DNA of 54,859 nucleotides, taken from contig PANE01000012.1 of NCBI GenBank assembly GCA_002708305.1, forward strand, positions 68,982-123,840. The letters are read 5' to 3'. Shown here one piece after another: positions 43,036 through 52,175 of this stretch (the stretch's first letter is position 1; the number at the start of each line of letters is the position of its first letter). The stretch comes from Rhodospirillaceae bacterium (GTDB lineage Bacteria; Pseudomonadota; Alphaproteobacteria; Thalassobaculales; Thalassobaculaceae). The notes under the pieces were generated by a model that saw only the letters and a list, made by a program, of their open reading frames with translations, was not told the DNA's origin and did no database searches. The position numbers and the translations under genes are program-made.

Positions 43036-44508
43036 TTGTTCAAAAATAATTTTTTTAAAGATTGGATTGTTAATATTCGGGGCGATGTGCTTGCAGGATT
43101 GGTGGTTGCTCTAGCACTCATACCTGAAGCCATTGCTTTTTCTATTATAGCTGGGGTGGATCCAAGGGTAGGGCTCTATGCTTCATTTTCAATAGCCGTT
43201 ATAACCTCCATTGTTGGTGGACGACCTGGCATGATTTCAGCCGCTACAGCCGCTACTGCTGTTTTAATGGTCTCTCTGGTTAAAGATCATGGGCTGGAGT
43301 ATTTGCTAGCAGCTACCGTATTGGTAGGAGTTTTACAGATAGGGATAGGACTGTTTAAGCTTGGTTCATTAATGAAGTTTGTGTCCCGGTCAGTCATCAT
43401 CGGGTTTGTTAATGCCCTTGCAATTTTAATCTTTCTAGCTCAACTACCAGAATTAATTGATGTGCCAAATTTGACTTACCTCATGGTAGCCGCCGGATTG
43501 TTAATAATTTATGTAATGCCAAGATATATAAAAATTATACCATCCCCACTTTTATGTATCGTTTTACTCACTGTTTTAACTATTTTTCTAGATTTAGATC
43601 TGAGAACGGTCGGTGATATGGGGCAGCTTCCACAAACCCTGCCATTGTTTTTAGTTCCTAATATTCCACTAACTTTAGAAACATTCTTTATTATTTTACC
43701 ATATTCTGCTGCGATTGCAGTGGTTGGGATTCTGGAATCTTTAATGACAGCAACCATTGTTGATGATTTAACGAATAGTACTAGCAACAAAAATCAAGAA
43801 TGTGTTGGGCAAGGTATAGCAAACTGCGCAACAGGTTTTATTGGTGGTATGGCAGGTTGTGCTATGATTGGTCAGTCTGTAATTAACATCAAGTCCGGTG
43901 GTAGTGGACGATTGTCTTCTTTTTGTGCTGGAATATTTCTTCTATTTCTTTGTATTGGTTTGAACGATTGGGTTCAGCAAGTGCCTATGTCTGCTCTTGT
44001 TGCTGTCATGATCATGGTGTCGGTTAGCACATTCGATTGGTTGTCTATTAAAAATTTGAAGAGTAATCCAAAAAGTTCTTCGGTCGTAATGTTGGCGACT
44101 GTTACTACCGTGGTAGTTAGCCACAACTTGGCTCTTGGTGTTTTGGTTGGTGTTCTCCTCTCTGGTTTATTCTTTGCCTCTAAAATCTCGAAAACCTTTA
44201 AACTATCGTCCGAGTTATCAATCAACCAGGAAAGCCGAGTATATTTAGTGGAAGGACAAGTGTTCTTTGCTTCGGCTTCTAATTTTATTAATGCATTTGA
44301 TTTTAATGAGAAATTAAAAGAAGCAATAATCGATGTTGGGGCGGCGCAGTTTTGGGATGTCACAAGTGTTGCTGCGCTAGAAACTGTGATCAATAAACTA
44401 AAAAATAGAGGCGCCGCCGTCCAAGTTATTGGTATAAGCCATGGTAGCGAAAAAATAATACGCAAATACAACAATAGCATTGATAATCGAATGTCTCTAT
44501 CTGCGTGA
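43036..44508 (+). CDS. SulP-family anion transporter with STAS domain
   Basis: A 490-residue inner-membrane protein. VLAGLVVALALIPEAIAFSI is the family signature near residue 16; ten or more hydrophobic segments follow to ~390. The C-terminal cytoplasmic STAS domain starts with RVYLVEGQVFFASASNFINAF and has DVTSVAALETVINKL. SulP proteins carry sulfate, bicarbonate or dicarboxylates. Start codon is TTG, with GGGGA upstream. Single-gene unit; no neighbour hints at the substrate. Confidence 0.93.
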   Translation: MFKNNFFKDWIVNIRGDVLAGLVVALALIPEAIAFSIIAGVDPRVGLYASFSIAVITSIVGGRPGMISAATAATAVLMVSLVKDHGLEYLLAATVLVGVLQIGIGLFKLGSLMKFVSRSVIIGFVNALAILIFLAQLPELIDVPNLTYLMVAAGLLIIYVMPRYIKIIPSPLLCIVLLTVLTIFLDLDLRTVGDMGQLPQTLPLFLVPNIPLTLETFFIILPYSAAIAVVGILESLMTATIVDDLTNSTSNKNQECVGQGIANCATGFIGGMAGCAMIGQSVINIKSGGSGRLSSFCAGIFLLFLCIGLNDWVQQVPMSALVAVMIMVSVSTFDWLSIKNLKSNPKSSSVVMLATVTTVVVSHNLALGVLVGVLLSGLFFASKISKTFKLSSELSINQESRVYLVEGQVFFASASNFINAFDFNEKLKEAIIDVGAAQFWDVTSVAALETVINKLKNRGAAVQVIGISHGSEKIIRKYNNSIDNRMSLSA

Positions 44509-44665
44509 ATAGTCGGAAAAATAAATCTGAGATAGTTTAGATTGGCAAATGATATGGAGTTTTGGCCTTGTAAATACTAGTCTAATTTAATTGATTGGTG
44601 ATTTTTATCATCACAAATAAAGCCCTTGTGGGAAACGACTGGTAACTTGAAATTTCAAACCATAA

Positions 44666-45038
44666 TCAGTAGCTATTCATACTCGTTGGTATTACCCGAC
44701 TATCATCGTAGATGTTAAATTCTACTTCTAATTCATTTTTTACAACGAAGTGATGGATAGAACGTGTTTTAAATTTATTAGCGGTTATTTTAATAAAAAC
44801 ATAGACATCTGTCTCATTAGAAACGACTTTCTCTATCTCTAGGGAACCCTCGGCCAAGTTTCCTCTAATTTCCCTAAGAAGTTAATAGCAAAAGACTCAA
44901 ATCCTATATACTTCCCTGATAAAGCATGAGTTCAATTTACTGTAATGATATAATCTTTATCGTAAAGTTCTGATATTGCTATCATATCCCCTTGAGTAAA
45001 TGATTCGTATCCCTCAGTACAGTTTCTTCGGCAGTCAT
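44666..45038 (-). pseudogene. Broken SnoaL-like gene (two frameshifts and one stop)
   Basis: An ATG at 45038 with AGGGGGA upstream opens MTAEETV, then the reading shifts near 45012-45020 into EGYESFTQGDMIAISELYDK. An in-frame TGA sits at 44932-44934 within a conserved segment (VN-stop-THALSGKYIG), and a second frameshift near 44851-44857 joins LGKLEETW to EGSLEIEKVVSNETDVYVF. The joined product is a full SnoaL/NTF2-like protein of about 125 residues. Three independent lesions make sequencing error unlikely. It is distinct from the intact copy at 40131. Confidence 0.72.
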
Positions 45039-45311
45039 TTTAATCCCCCTATCAATATTGGAAAAGCATATTATTGTTCGTGGTTAAAGAATAATAAATT
45101 CCTTTTGTCCATGAGTTGTAAAGTGAGGTCTGTGTTCAATCAAAAACTGCTCCTAAATAGTCAGAATGTATACTAGTTAGTCATTTATATCGCAGTTCAC
45201 TATTCTTGATCTAACTCCAGACGCAGTGGGATATTAGAAAAGCTCATCACCTAAGAATACGAGATTAGTTTTATAATTTAAAGTTGGTGCACAGCAGGTG
45301 CATAGGTTGGT

Positions 45312-46568
45312 TTGATAGCTAGTGTTTCCATGTTAGGTATCTTAATGTTTTTAGATCCAGTTAAAACGAGCCCATGGTTTGCTTTATCTATCATAAGCAT
45401 TTGCCTTATTGGGGCCATGTCAACTTGGTTTTCGGGAACGGTCATTTTGCCCGAATTGACATTACGTTCAGGGCTAGGCGAAAGTGAGAAAGTTTGGCTA
45501 ACTAATGCCGTGCAGTTAGGATTCGTTATTGGAGCCATTGTGGTTGCGTTTTTTAACCTTTCCGACAGTATGCCGTTGGTTTTATTGATCGCCTTTTCAT
45601 GCACGTTAGCGGCAATAGCAAATTTATTATTGATTTGGATGGATACCCCACTTTCTATAATAATTGTCAGACTTTTAACGGGTGTTGCACTATCAGGTGT
45701 TTATCCTCCGGTTGTAAAGCTTATAGCAACTTGGTTTCAAAAGAGCCGCGGTATTGCTATGGGAGTCATTATTGGAGCTCTTACCCTAGGATCAGCTGCG
45801 CCCCATCTTTTTCGCGCGATGACTCTAGATACAGATTGGTTAATCGTGATTTGGGTAAGCTCTTTAATGACATTTTTAGCTGGTATGATAGTTGTCTTTT
45901 TTGTTTCTGAGGGTCCAGTTTATTTCGCCCGAACTCGGTTCAAGCCTAGCCAGATTATTCAGGTGCTTAACAATAAGCCTTTGGCTCTCGTGAATATAGG
46001 CTATGTGGGGCATATGTGGGAGCTCTACGCGATGTGGGCTTGGATATTGACGTTTGCTCATTTTTCTTTGAATGATTTTGATTGGATTCCTTTTGGGGCG
46101 CCTGAGTACTTTAGCTTTTTCATCGTCTCTATTGGTGCAATTGGCTGCGTCATCGCCGGATATTTATCTGATATTTATGGCAGATGTTACATTACAGCTG
46201 TTTTGATGCTTGTTTCTGGGAGTTGTGCCTTTTCAATAGGTTTTCTAGTAAACACCTCTCCATTCTTGTTTGGGTTGATAGCATTACTTTGGGGCTTAAC
46301 TATAATAGCTGATAGCGGTCAGTTTTCGGCAGCGGTTACAGAACTTTCAGCACCTAATCTCGTTGGAACAGCCTTGACTGTTCAGATGGCAATTGGTTTT
46401 GGGGTAACGATGATAACAATTTGGTTAGTCCCAGTTTTTGCACAATTATTCGGCAGCTTTCAATGGATGTTTTTGTTGCTTGCTCCAGGTCCGTTTATTG
46501 GTGCAATAGCTATGCTAGTATTACGTAGACACCCTCATTCTGAAAAACTTGCACTGGGTAAACGTTAG
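45312..46568 (+). CDS. MFS transporter
   Basis: A 418-residue protein with 12 predicted membrane segments. ISICLIGAMSTWFSGTVILP is the first helix region, VRLLTGVALSGVYPPVVKLI the fourth, and GYLSDIYGRCYITAVLML holds the loop motif DxxGR between helices 8 and 9. ELSAPNLVGTALTVQMAIGF is in the second half. It resembles the CynX/NNP-type group by general form, but the substrate cannot be named. The start is uncertain: TTG at 45312 with a weak AGG upstream, or ATG at 45330. Confidence 0.87.
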   Translation: MIASVSMLGILMFLDPVKTSPWFALSIISICLIGAMSTWFSGTVILPELTLRSGLGESEKVWLTNAVQLGFVIGAIVVAFFNLSDSMPLVLLIAFSCTLAAIANLLLIWMDTPLSIIIVRLLTGVALSGVYPPVVKLIATWFQKSRGIAMGVIIGALTLGSAAPHLFRAMTLDTDWLIVIWVSSLMTFLAGMIVVFFVSEGPVYFARTRFKPSQIIQVLNNKPLALVNIGYVGHMWELYAMWAWILTFAHFSLNDFDWIPFGAPEYFSFFIVSIGAIGCVIAGYLSDIYGRCYITAVLMLVSGSCAFSIGFLVNTSPFLFGLIALLWGLTIIADSGQFSAAVTELSAPNLVGTALTVQMAIGFGVTMITIWLVPVFAQLFGSFQWMFLLLAPGPFIGAIAMLVLRRHPHSEKLALGKR

Positions 46569-46891
46569 ATCTCAGACGGATGGTAAGAAATTAAATAAAT
46601 TGGTTTAAGATTAAAAAAAATTTCTAAGAGATAAAAACATTGATATCAAATAAATTATATTAAACCATAATATCAAAAAAGGATTAGGACAGTCGAACAT
46701 CTAGCAAAGAACATAAGTAGCACAGTTGCAGACTGTTTTTAGTTCAAACTCCATTGTTGAATTAGATTTTGGATAACGCCACTCTTTCTCTTGGGTATTG
46801 TTTGCGGAGCTAATTGTTCCTGATCCCATTGGGCCGTAATAAAACGCTGAGTTTAAACATCAAAATCGAAAGCATATTGAAGGGGATAGTT
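46569..46891. other. Intergenic region after the MFS gene
   Basis: About 320 bp, extremely AT-rich at the left. A short hairpin ACAGT/ACTGT followed by T5 at 46722-46740 may be a weak terminator on the plus strand. No other feature is seen. Confidence 0.35.
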
Positions 46892-47053
46892 ATGGACAGC
46901 TTAGATTATGAAGAAGAACAGCTAGAAGTTTTAAAGCGAATAGAGATCACTGCAGAGAAGTCTAGAATTGCATTAACACTAATAAGAATTATCTCGACAG
47001 TCGTACTTATTTTTAGTTTTGCGCCTATAATGTTTTTTGATGCATCTCGATAA
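46892..47053 (+). CDS. Small single-pass membrane protein, unknown function
   Basis: A 53-residue ORF with AGGGGA five bases before the ATG. The N-terminal half is an acidic helix (DSLDYEEEQLEVLKRIEI) and the C-terminal half one membrane segment (LTLIRIISTVVLIFSFAPIM). It is therefore a tail-anchored type protein. It converges with the coiled-coil gene 18 bp away. No family recognised. Confidence 0.45.
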   Translation: MDSLDYEEEQLEVLKRIEITAEKSRIALTLIRIISTVVLIFSFAPIMFFDASR

Positions 47054-47070
47054 ACTTTAAACCACGCCTC

Positions 47071-48252
47071 TCAATAGCCTTTAATCCAATTCCAAAAGCC
47101 TTTTGGTTTTACATATTCCAATGGTTCTTCCTTCTGGAATACTCTGGCTCTACGTTCTTTTGCCTCATCTTTTACTTCTGCAGGTTGTTCTGATAACTCC
47201 AAGTTTAATGTAGGTGGTTGTGGTGATGGCTTTGGCTGTTCTTCTTTAGGTTCTACTTTGGCTTTAGCCTCTCTAGCACTAGCTATTTCTTCATCTAATA
47301 ATGCTATCTCAGCCTCTGCCATTGGATTGAAATGATCCATGACATCGGGCATTAGTCTATCTAGATCTTCATCTTCCTGCTTTGCTTCATCTAATGCTTT
47401 TTGTTGTTTAACATCTTTCAGTTCGACTACATTTTCTTTAGATAATCTCTCGTTTTCTTCAGTTATTTCTTTCACTAAGTCATTGGGGAATTGTAGCAGT
47501 GGCTCTACTAATGCTCTGTTTTTCAGGTCTTTTCGCAGATGTTGGTGTATCTTTGTGTAAGCCGAAATATCTAATACTTCTTTGATCTCAAATTTAGTAT
47601 CGAAAGCAGTGTTGGTTTTAGTTCTCATTCCCCACAGAACATCATTATATCTTCTATTTCTTACGTTATCAGGGACCTCATCTTTTCTATCGAGGATTAT
47701 ATTCCAAACCTGTTGCGCATAGACTGTCTTTGCTAGCTTATATTCCCCTCTATCTATTTTGTACTTTAGCCTAGCCATAGTTACATCAGGTGTTTCTTCT
47801 CTATCTATCTCTGTCTTTATCTCTGTAGATGCTGTGTCTAAGGTGGATACCTCTGGCTCTTTCACAAAGAAAGCGGAATTCGTCACGTTGCGCTGAATAG
47901 GTTTCTTTAGATTAGTTTTGCTGGCTTTGGAAACTGCTTCTTGTATTTCTCTTACAGTTGCTGGTTTGGGTTCTTTTATCTTTACTCTAGGGATTAGTCC
48001 CTCTTCGTTTAGTTTCTCTGAAAGTGGTGAAATTATGCTCAAACGTTGGTCTTTTAGGAGATCTTTCAAAAATGAATTCTCGTTGCGTAAATCAGTTAGA
48101 TGTTCTTTTAATCTAGATATCTCTTTTTCCATCGCGAAAAGCTTCACTTCTTCTTTTTCTAGTTTTAATTGTAAACGTTCATTAAACAGTAGTGGGGCAT
48201 TAGTATCCTTTTTTTCCTTCGTCCTATTTTTATTAGAAAATAGCTTTCGCAT
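47071..48252 (-). CDS. Coiled-coil protein of unknown family
   Basis: A 393-residue, highly charged protein without signal or membrane segment. Residues ~28-75 form a heptad-rich coiled coil (KLEKEEVKLFAMEKEISRLK). A central region (~165-235) has a folded look: KYKIDRGEYKLAKTVYAQQV and RNRRYNDVLWGMRTKTNTAF. The C-terminal third is acidic helix followed by a Pro/Glu-rich linker and ends in PKGFWNWIKGY. Arg codons are largely AGA, and Ser and Leu codons look biased, unlike the flanking genes, which may indicate transfer. AAGG lies before the ATG. No function can be given; scaffold or phage-derived protein are possibilities. Confidence 0.7.
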   Translation of the reverse strand: MRKLFSNKNRTKEKKDTNAPLLFNERLQLKLEKEEVKLFAMEKEISRLKEHLTDLRNENSFLKDLLKDQRLSIISPLSEKLNEEGLIPRVKIKEPKPATVREIQEAVSKASKTNLKKPIQRNVTNSAFFVKEPEVSTLDTASTEIKTEIDREETPDVTMARLKYKIDRGEYKLAKTVYAQQVWNIILDRKDEVPDNVRNRRYNDVLWGMRTKTNTAFDTKFEIKEVLDISAYTKIHQHLRKDLKNRALVEPLLQFPNDLVKEITEENERLSKENVVELKDVKQQKALDEAKQEDEDLDRLMPDVMDHFNPMAEAEIALLDEEIASAREAKAKVEPKEEQPKPSPQPPTLNLELSEQPAEVKDEAKERRARVFQKEEPLEYVKPKGFWNWIKGY

Positions 48253-48327
48253 TTAATTACCTTCCAGAGATCCATAAAAACTTGGGTTACTTTATCGGTA
48301 TCTTAACAAGCAGGAATATAGACCACG

Positions 48328-49863
48328 TTAGAAAATACCCGCGCGAGTATTTTCTTTAATATAGTCCTCGGACACTACAGGATTAAGCTCTTGAAGCTGT
48401 TGAGTTGTCAAGTACTGCAGATTTTGTACAGTCTCTAAAAAATTATTACTTTCTGATGTTGGAAGAAAATCATCAGTCAGTACTTTAAATTTTCTGATGT
48501 AATCATTGCGAGCAAAAGGTTTAGCACCTAGAGGATGGGCATTGGCGACAGCTATTTCATCTGCAATTATTTGACCATCCATCATGATCACCTCTACACG
48601 ACCTCCAAAAGATTTCTCGGAAGCTTTTTGGGCATGATAGCGGTTTGTCCAAGTGCTATCTTCTTTGGTGGAAATTTTATGCCACAGCCTAATCGTATCT
48701 TTTTGTGACACTCGTTTTTTTGCATAGCTGTCAATGTGATGCCAGCGACCATCCTGCAATGCAACAGCAAAAATATACATGATAGAGTGATCCAGTGTTT
48801 CTCTTGAAGATCGTTTATCCATTTTTTGTGGATCCTCCGAACCAGTTCCGATCACATTATGGGTGTGGTGGGACGTGTGTATGAGAATTTTTTCTATCTT
48901 TTCCAGGTCATCAATTTGTTTACGCATTTTAAATGCTAGATCTATCAAAGCTTGAGCTTGGTATTCGGCGGAGTGTTCCTTTGTATATGAATCCATGATG
49001 GCCCGTTTTGGTTCGCCTGTACCCGGAAGTAATATGGTATAGGAGGGAGAATATGGTGAATCTCCTTGCTCTCGCGCAGTGCGGCCATTCAATAAATAGG
49101 CAATAATCGAATCTTCACCTTCATATATAGGGCTTGGCGCACCTTCGCCTCGCATGCATCGATCAACAGCCTCAATGGCAACCTTCCCAGCGTATGCTGG
49201 TGCAAAGGCTTTCCAGGATGATATTTCTCCCTTGCGCGATTGTCTGGTTGTAATGCAACAGTGCAAACTTTGTTGAACAGCTTGGTAAGCGATATCCTTT
49301 TGAAGGTTCAGTAAAGTTGATAGTCCAGAAGCAACAGAAGGTCCAAGATGTGCAATGTGATCAATTTTGTGTTCGTGTAGACAAATACCTCTTACTAAAC
49401 CCAAATGTATCTCGTAGCTAGTGGCAATTCCACGTACCAGATCACTACCATTTTTCCCGCACTGTTGTGCTACTGCAAGAAGTGGTGGGATATTGTCGCC
49501 AGGATGCGAATAATCGGCGCTTAAAAATGTGTCATGATAGTCTAATTCGCGCACCGCCGTGCCATTTGCCCATGCCGCCCATTCCGCGCAAAAAGTTTTT
49601 TCTTTTGAAAAGCCAAAAAGAGTTGCTCCATTTTTTCTTCTATGAGCAAAGGCCATTGCGCGAGCCGATTTAACCGATCCCCTGTTTAGAGATGCCAATG
49701 CCACCGCAGCATTATCAATAACCCTATTAATGATCATATCTACGACGTCACTTTCAACAGGTATTTGATCCGCTGCTACTTCTGAAATTTTCCAAGCTAA
49801 TTGTTTGGAGCGTGGCAACATTAAATTTGATGGGGAAGCATGCACGTTATGTTTGATCATCAT
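48328..49863 (-). CDS. prpD: MmgE/PrpD-family protein (2-methylcitrate dehydratase-like)
   Basis: A 511-residue cytoplasmic protein. It shows the MmgE/PrpD pattern: [20 protein letters not shown] near 50, [43 protein letters not shown] in pieces over residues 91-133, then [19 protein letters not shown] and [11 protein letters not shown]. PrpD dehydrates 2-methylcitrate in propionate catabolism. PrpB and PrpC are not adjacent, so an iminodisuccinate-epimerase-like or other role is possible. The His/Asp-rich segment ELDYHDTFL is intact. No strong ribosome site before the ATG. Confidence 0.87.
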   Translation of the reverse strand: MMIKHNVHASPSNLMLPRSKQLAWKISEVAADQIPVESDVVDMIINRVIDNAAVALASLNRGSVKSARAMAFAHRRKNGATLFGFSKEKTFCAEWAAWANGTAVRELDYHDTFLSADYSHPGDNIPPLLAVAQQCGKNGSDLVRGIATSYEIHLGLVRGICLHEHKIDHIAHLGPSVASGLSTLLNLQKDIAYQAVQQSLHCCITTRQSRKGEISSWKAFAPAYAGKVAIEAVDRCMRGEGAPSPIYEGEDSIIAYLLNGRTAREQGDSPYSPSYTILLPGTGEPKRAIMDSYTKEHSAEYQAQALIDLAFKMRKQIDDLEKIEKILIHTSHHTHNVIGTGSEDPQKMDKRSSRETLDHSIMYIFAVALQDGRWHHIDSYAKKRVSQKDTIRLWHKISTKEDSTWTNRYHAQKASEKSFGGRVEVIMMDGQIIADEIAVANAHPLGAKPFARNDYIRKFKVLTDDFLPTSESNNFLETVQNLQYLTTQQLQELNPVVSEDYIKENTRAGIF

Positions 49864-49905
49864 TAACTCAGTCTATTTTATTTACATTAAAAAGTATTAG
49901 CTATC

Positions 49906-50754
49906 TTAAAAATCATGGTTTGGAATAGCAATGACCTTGTAGTACCAACTTTCCAGGTAGTAGGCACTCTCATACCATTTAGAAGAGAGCATCATGCAGT
50001 GAGGGGTATCAAAAAGTTCATAGAAATCAGCCCCAAAAAATTTTGCAGTAGCCCTGTCTTGGCCTACGGGATGCAGCGCGTTAATGTCACGCTCGGCTGC
50101 TAGACACAACGACGGAAGTTCAAACCGGTGCGGATTTATGTGTATTCTTAACGTACGTCGGTCATTTAGTAATCGAGGGCTCTCTTTGCACAATTTCTCT
50201 AAAAACGGATCAAAGTTCTCTATAATCTCGCCAGCTAAAAATTTATTAAGGCATGTTTTTTGATCTGGTGGAGCAAGAGAAGTACCTTCTTGTACCGTTG
50301 GAAGAGACTTGAGTGACTCTAATTGGCCCGGTGGTGATGGTGCCAATAGTCCAAATCCCATAAGCTTAATTTCCTCACCGGCGACAGCAGCAACCAATGC
50401 ACCGAGGCTATGCCCAACAAGTATTGGCGGACCCGCGAGCGCAGTACATGCTGATACCACGTCAATGGCCATTTCTTTTACCCCAGCTAGATGAAAGTTA
50501 GTATCCTGCTTAAGACCTCCGTGTCCACGTAAATCAATAGCTGCAGTCGGTATACCTTTTCTATCAAAGTATTCGAGATAATGGGCAAAACACCAGGCCC
50601 CATGGTAACCGCCGTGTACAAAAACAAATATGGGAGCTTTCGGCTGAGCCTTTGCCGCTTTACTCAAAAAAATACGCCCTTTGCCACATGAGCGAACCGT
50701 AAGACGGTCCATATAAGTGAAATCGAAGAGTTTAACTTCATTAATATTAATCAT
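49906..50754 (-). CDS. Alpha/beta hydrolase
   Basis: A 282-residue hydrolase. IFVFVHGGYHGAWCFAHYL carries the oxyanion motif, AIDLRGHGGLK follows, and VGHSLGALVAAVAG contains the nucleophile Ser in a proper GxSxG. AAERDINALHPV and DTPHCMMLSSKW provide the Asp and His. It resembles the HGxWHGxWCW esterase/hydroxynitrile-lyase group. I start it at ATG 50754, eight bases after AAGG; the upstream 41 codons are not likely coding. It lies 42 bp upstream of the prpD-like gene on the same strand, so may be co-transcribed. Confidence 0.87.
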   Translation of the reverse strand: MININEVKLFDFTYMDRLTVRSCGKGRIFLSKAAKAQPKAPIFVFVHGGYHGAWCFAHYLEYFDRKGIPTAAIDLRGHGGLKQDTNFHLAGVKEMAIDVVSACTALAGPPILVGHSLGALVAAVAGEEIKLMGFGLLAPSPPGQLESLKSLPTVQEGTSLAPPDQKTCLNKFLAGEIIENFDPFLEKLCKESPRLLNDRRTLRIHINPHRFELPSLCLAAERDINALHPVGQDRATAKFFGADFYELFDTPHCMMLSSKWYESAYYLESWYYKVIAIPNHDF

Positions 50755-51523
50755 TAAAAAGCCTTGGCCCTTTTGAAAGGTTACAAAGAAGTTAAAAACC
50801 AAAAATATATTTTTATAGCCTCTGTATATCAACCACTCAGATAATAACGAACAATGAAGTTTTATCGTCCTTGACATAATCCCAAAAACTAATGTTCTTT
50901 TTTGATTTAATTAAATCAATCCTTTAAGTAAATTTGATGTCAAAAATTTTGACTAATATTCCATATTTTTCAGATAAATGATCTTAAAAATGCAATGCCA
51001 CTATTGTTTAACAAACTAACGATTAACGACGAAGTGGCGTATTCATAAAAGATTTATCTAAAAACCTTGAAGAATGAAGTATGAATTCCACTAGGATCTA
51101 TATACTTTGCCTACAAACCTCGATACTGATGAATAAAAAAAACCGTGTGAAAGTTCTCTATTAATGTACCTGAATTAAAAAATACATATCGTCTTTCATT
51201 AAACTTTTAGATTGGGTTGATAGCTCTACCTAAGACAAAAGCGCATACAATACTCTGAAAGCGCTTGGAAGTGAAGGATGGTGGTATATCAGTAGAGAGT
51301 GTTGCGCCTTATATCTTTGGATAAACGTTAGTAGTGAACGAAAGATGAAATTGGCCATCGTTATTACTTTGAAACAAATTTAGTTAAACAGCGAGAGTTC
51401 CTATTTAGTACCCTCAACATAATTAGACGAAAAAGAATACAATAAATATTTAACTTTTAGTATTTACAATCTAAATAGATTAAAAAACTTTAACCCTTTT
51501 AAAATTAGAAATTTGGTAACAAT
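50755..51523. other. Non-coding region before the SAP-tail gene
   Basis: About 770 bp of AT-rich DNA between divergent genes. I see no ORF with a ribosome site, no tRNA and no strong hairpin. It marks the left edge of the variable right-hand region. Confidence 0.4.
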
Positions 51524-51937
51524 ATGATCAAGTCATTGGTATCTTTTGGTGAAAAGCTTGGGCTGCCTCCAGGAATATTCCTAGCGATTTTATGCGTTTT
51601 GGGGGCGTACACTACTGGGAGTTCTGGAACAAATAAAGGCGTAGAAGAGTTTTATTTTCTGGGCTTGTACAATATAGGTATATGGGGTGGGGCTTACATC
51701 TTTTTATGGATGATCTACTATTTTTCTGGGAGTAATTGGTTCTCTCTGAATAAAATATCTCTAAAAGGACAGGAGCCGACGGTAAAAGAAACCCTATTAG
51801 AAAATAGTGATGATAATGGCCTTGATTTAGAGTCAATGACAAAAAAGCAGCTTATTAATCATGCGAAAACTAGAGGACTTAACTTGAATATGAAACTAAA
51901 AAAACAGGACATAATAGATAAAATTCTTAGCTGTTAA
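51524..51937 (+). CDS. Two-helix membrane protein with a C-terminal SAP/HeH-like domain
   Basis: A 137-residue protein. Hydrophobic segments are LPPGIFLAILCVLGAYTTG (~15-33) and FLGLYNIGIWGGAYIFLWMI (~45-64). After an acidic linker the last ~32 residues, MTKKQLINHAKTRGLNLNMK then KKQDIIDKIL, match the helix-extended loop-helix of SAP/HeH/LEM-type nucleic-acid-binding motifs. It could tether DNA or RNA to the inner membrane. Weak ribosome site. No neighbour explains it. Confidence 0.55.
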   Translation: MIKSLVSFGEKLGLPPGIFLAILCVLGAYTTGSSGTNKGVEEFYFLGLYNIGIWGGAYIFLWMIYYFSGSNWFSLNKISLKGQEPTVKETLLENSDDNGLDLESMTKKQLINHAKTRGLNLNMKLKKQDIIDKILSC

Positions 51938-51992
51938 CTATAATAGATTGATAAATAACAGTTTATTAATCCAGTCATTCAACCTAAAATCA

Positions 51993-52095
51993 GTAACCGT
52001 AATATTGATAGTAATTCTTGTGGCGGTTACCATATAGAGCTTACTGCAATTATAGAAAAACCTTTAACGCAGAGTATGTCATCTCCTAGTAACCG
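51993..52095. repeat. GTAACCG motif in three copies upstream of the TPR gene
   Basis: GTAACCG occurs at 51993-51999 and 52089-52095, and inverted (CGGTTAC) at 52024-52030. The first two copies in order form a hairpin with 24 bases between; the third could pair alternatively with the inverted one. All lie within 185 bases of the TPR gene start, so they may be operators or a leader switch. Confidence 0.3.
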
Positions 52096-52175
52096 CTACC
52101 TCCCCTTCGTTAATAACTTTGCTTGCCAGCTATATTTTGTATATCTTGAAAGCCATTTCACTTATTATGTGAACG

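Noticed and set aside
45301-45604. Minus-strand 108-residue ORF over the MFS gene start
   Set aside because: Antisense shadow of a clear 12-helix transporter reading frame.
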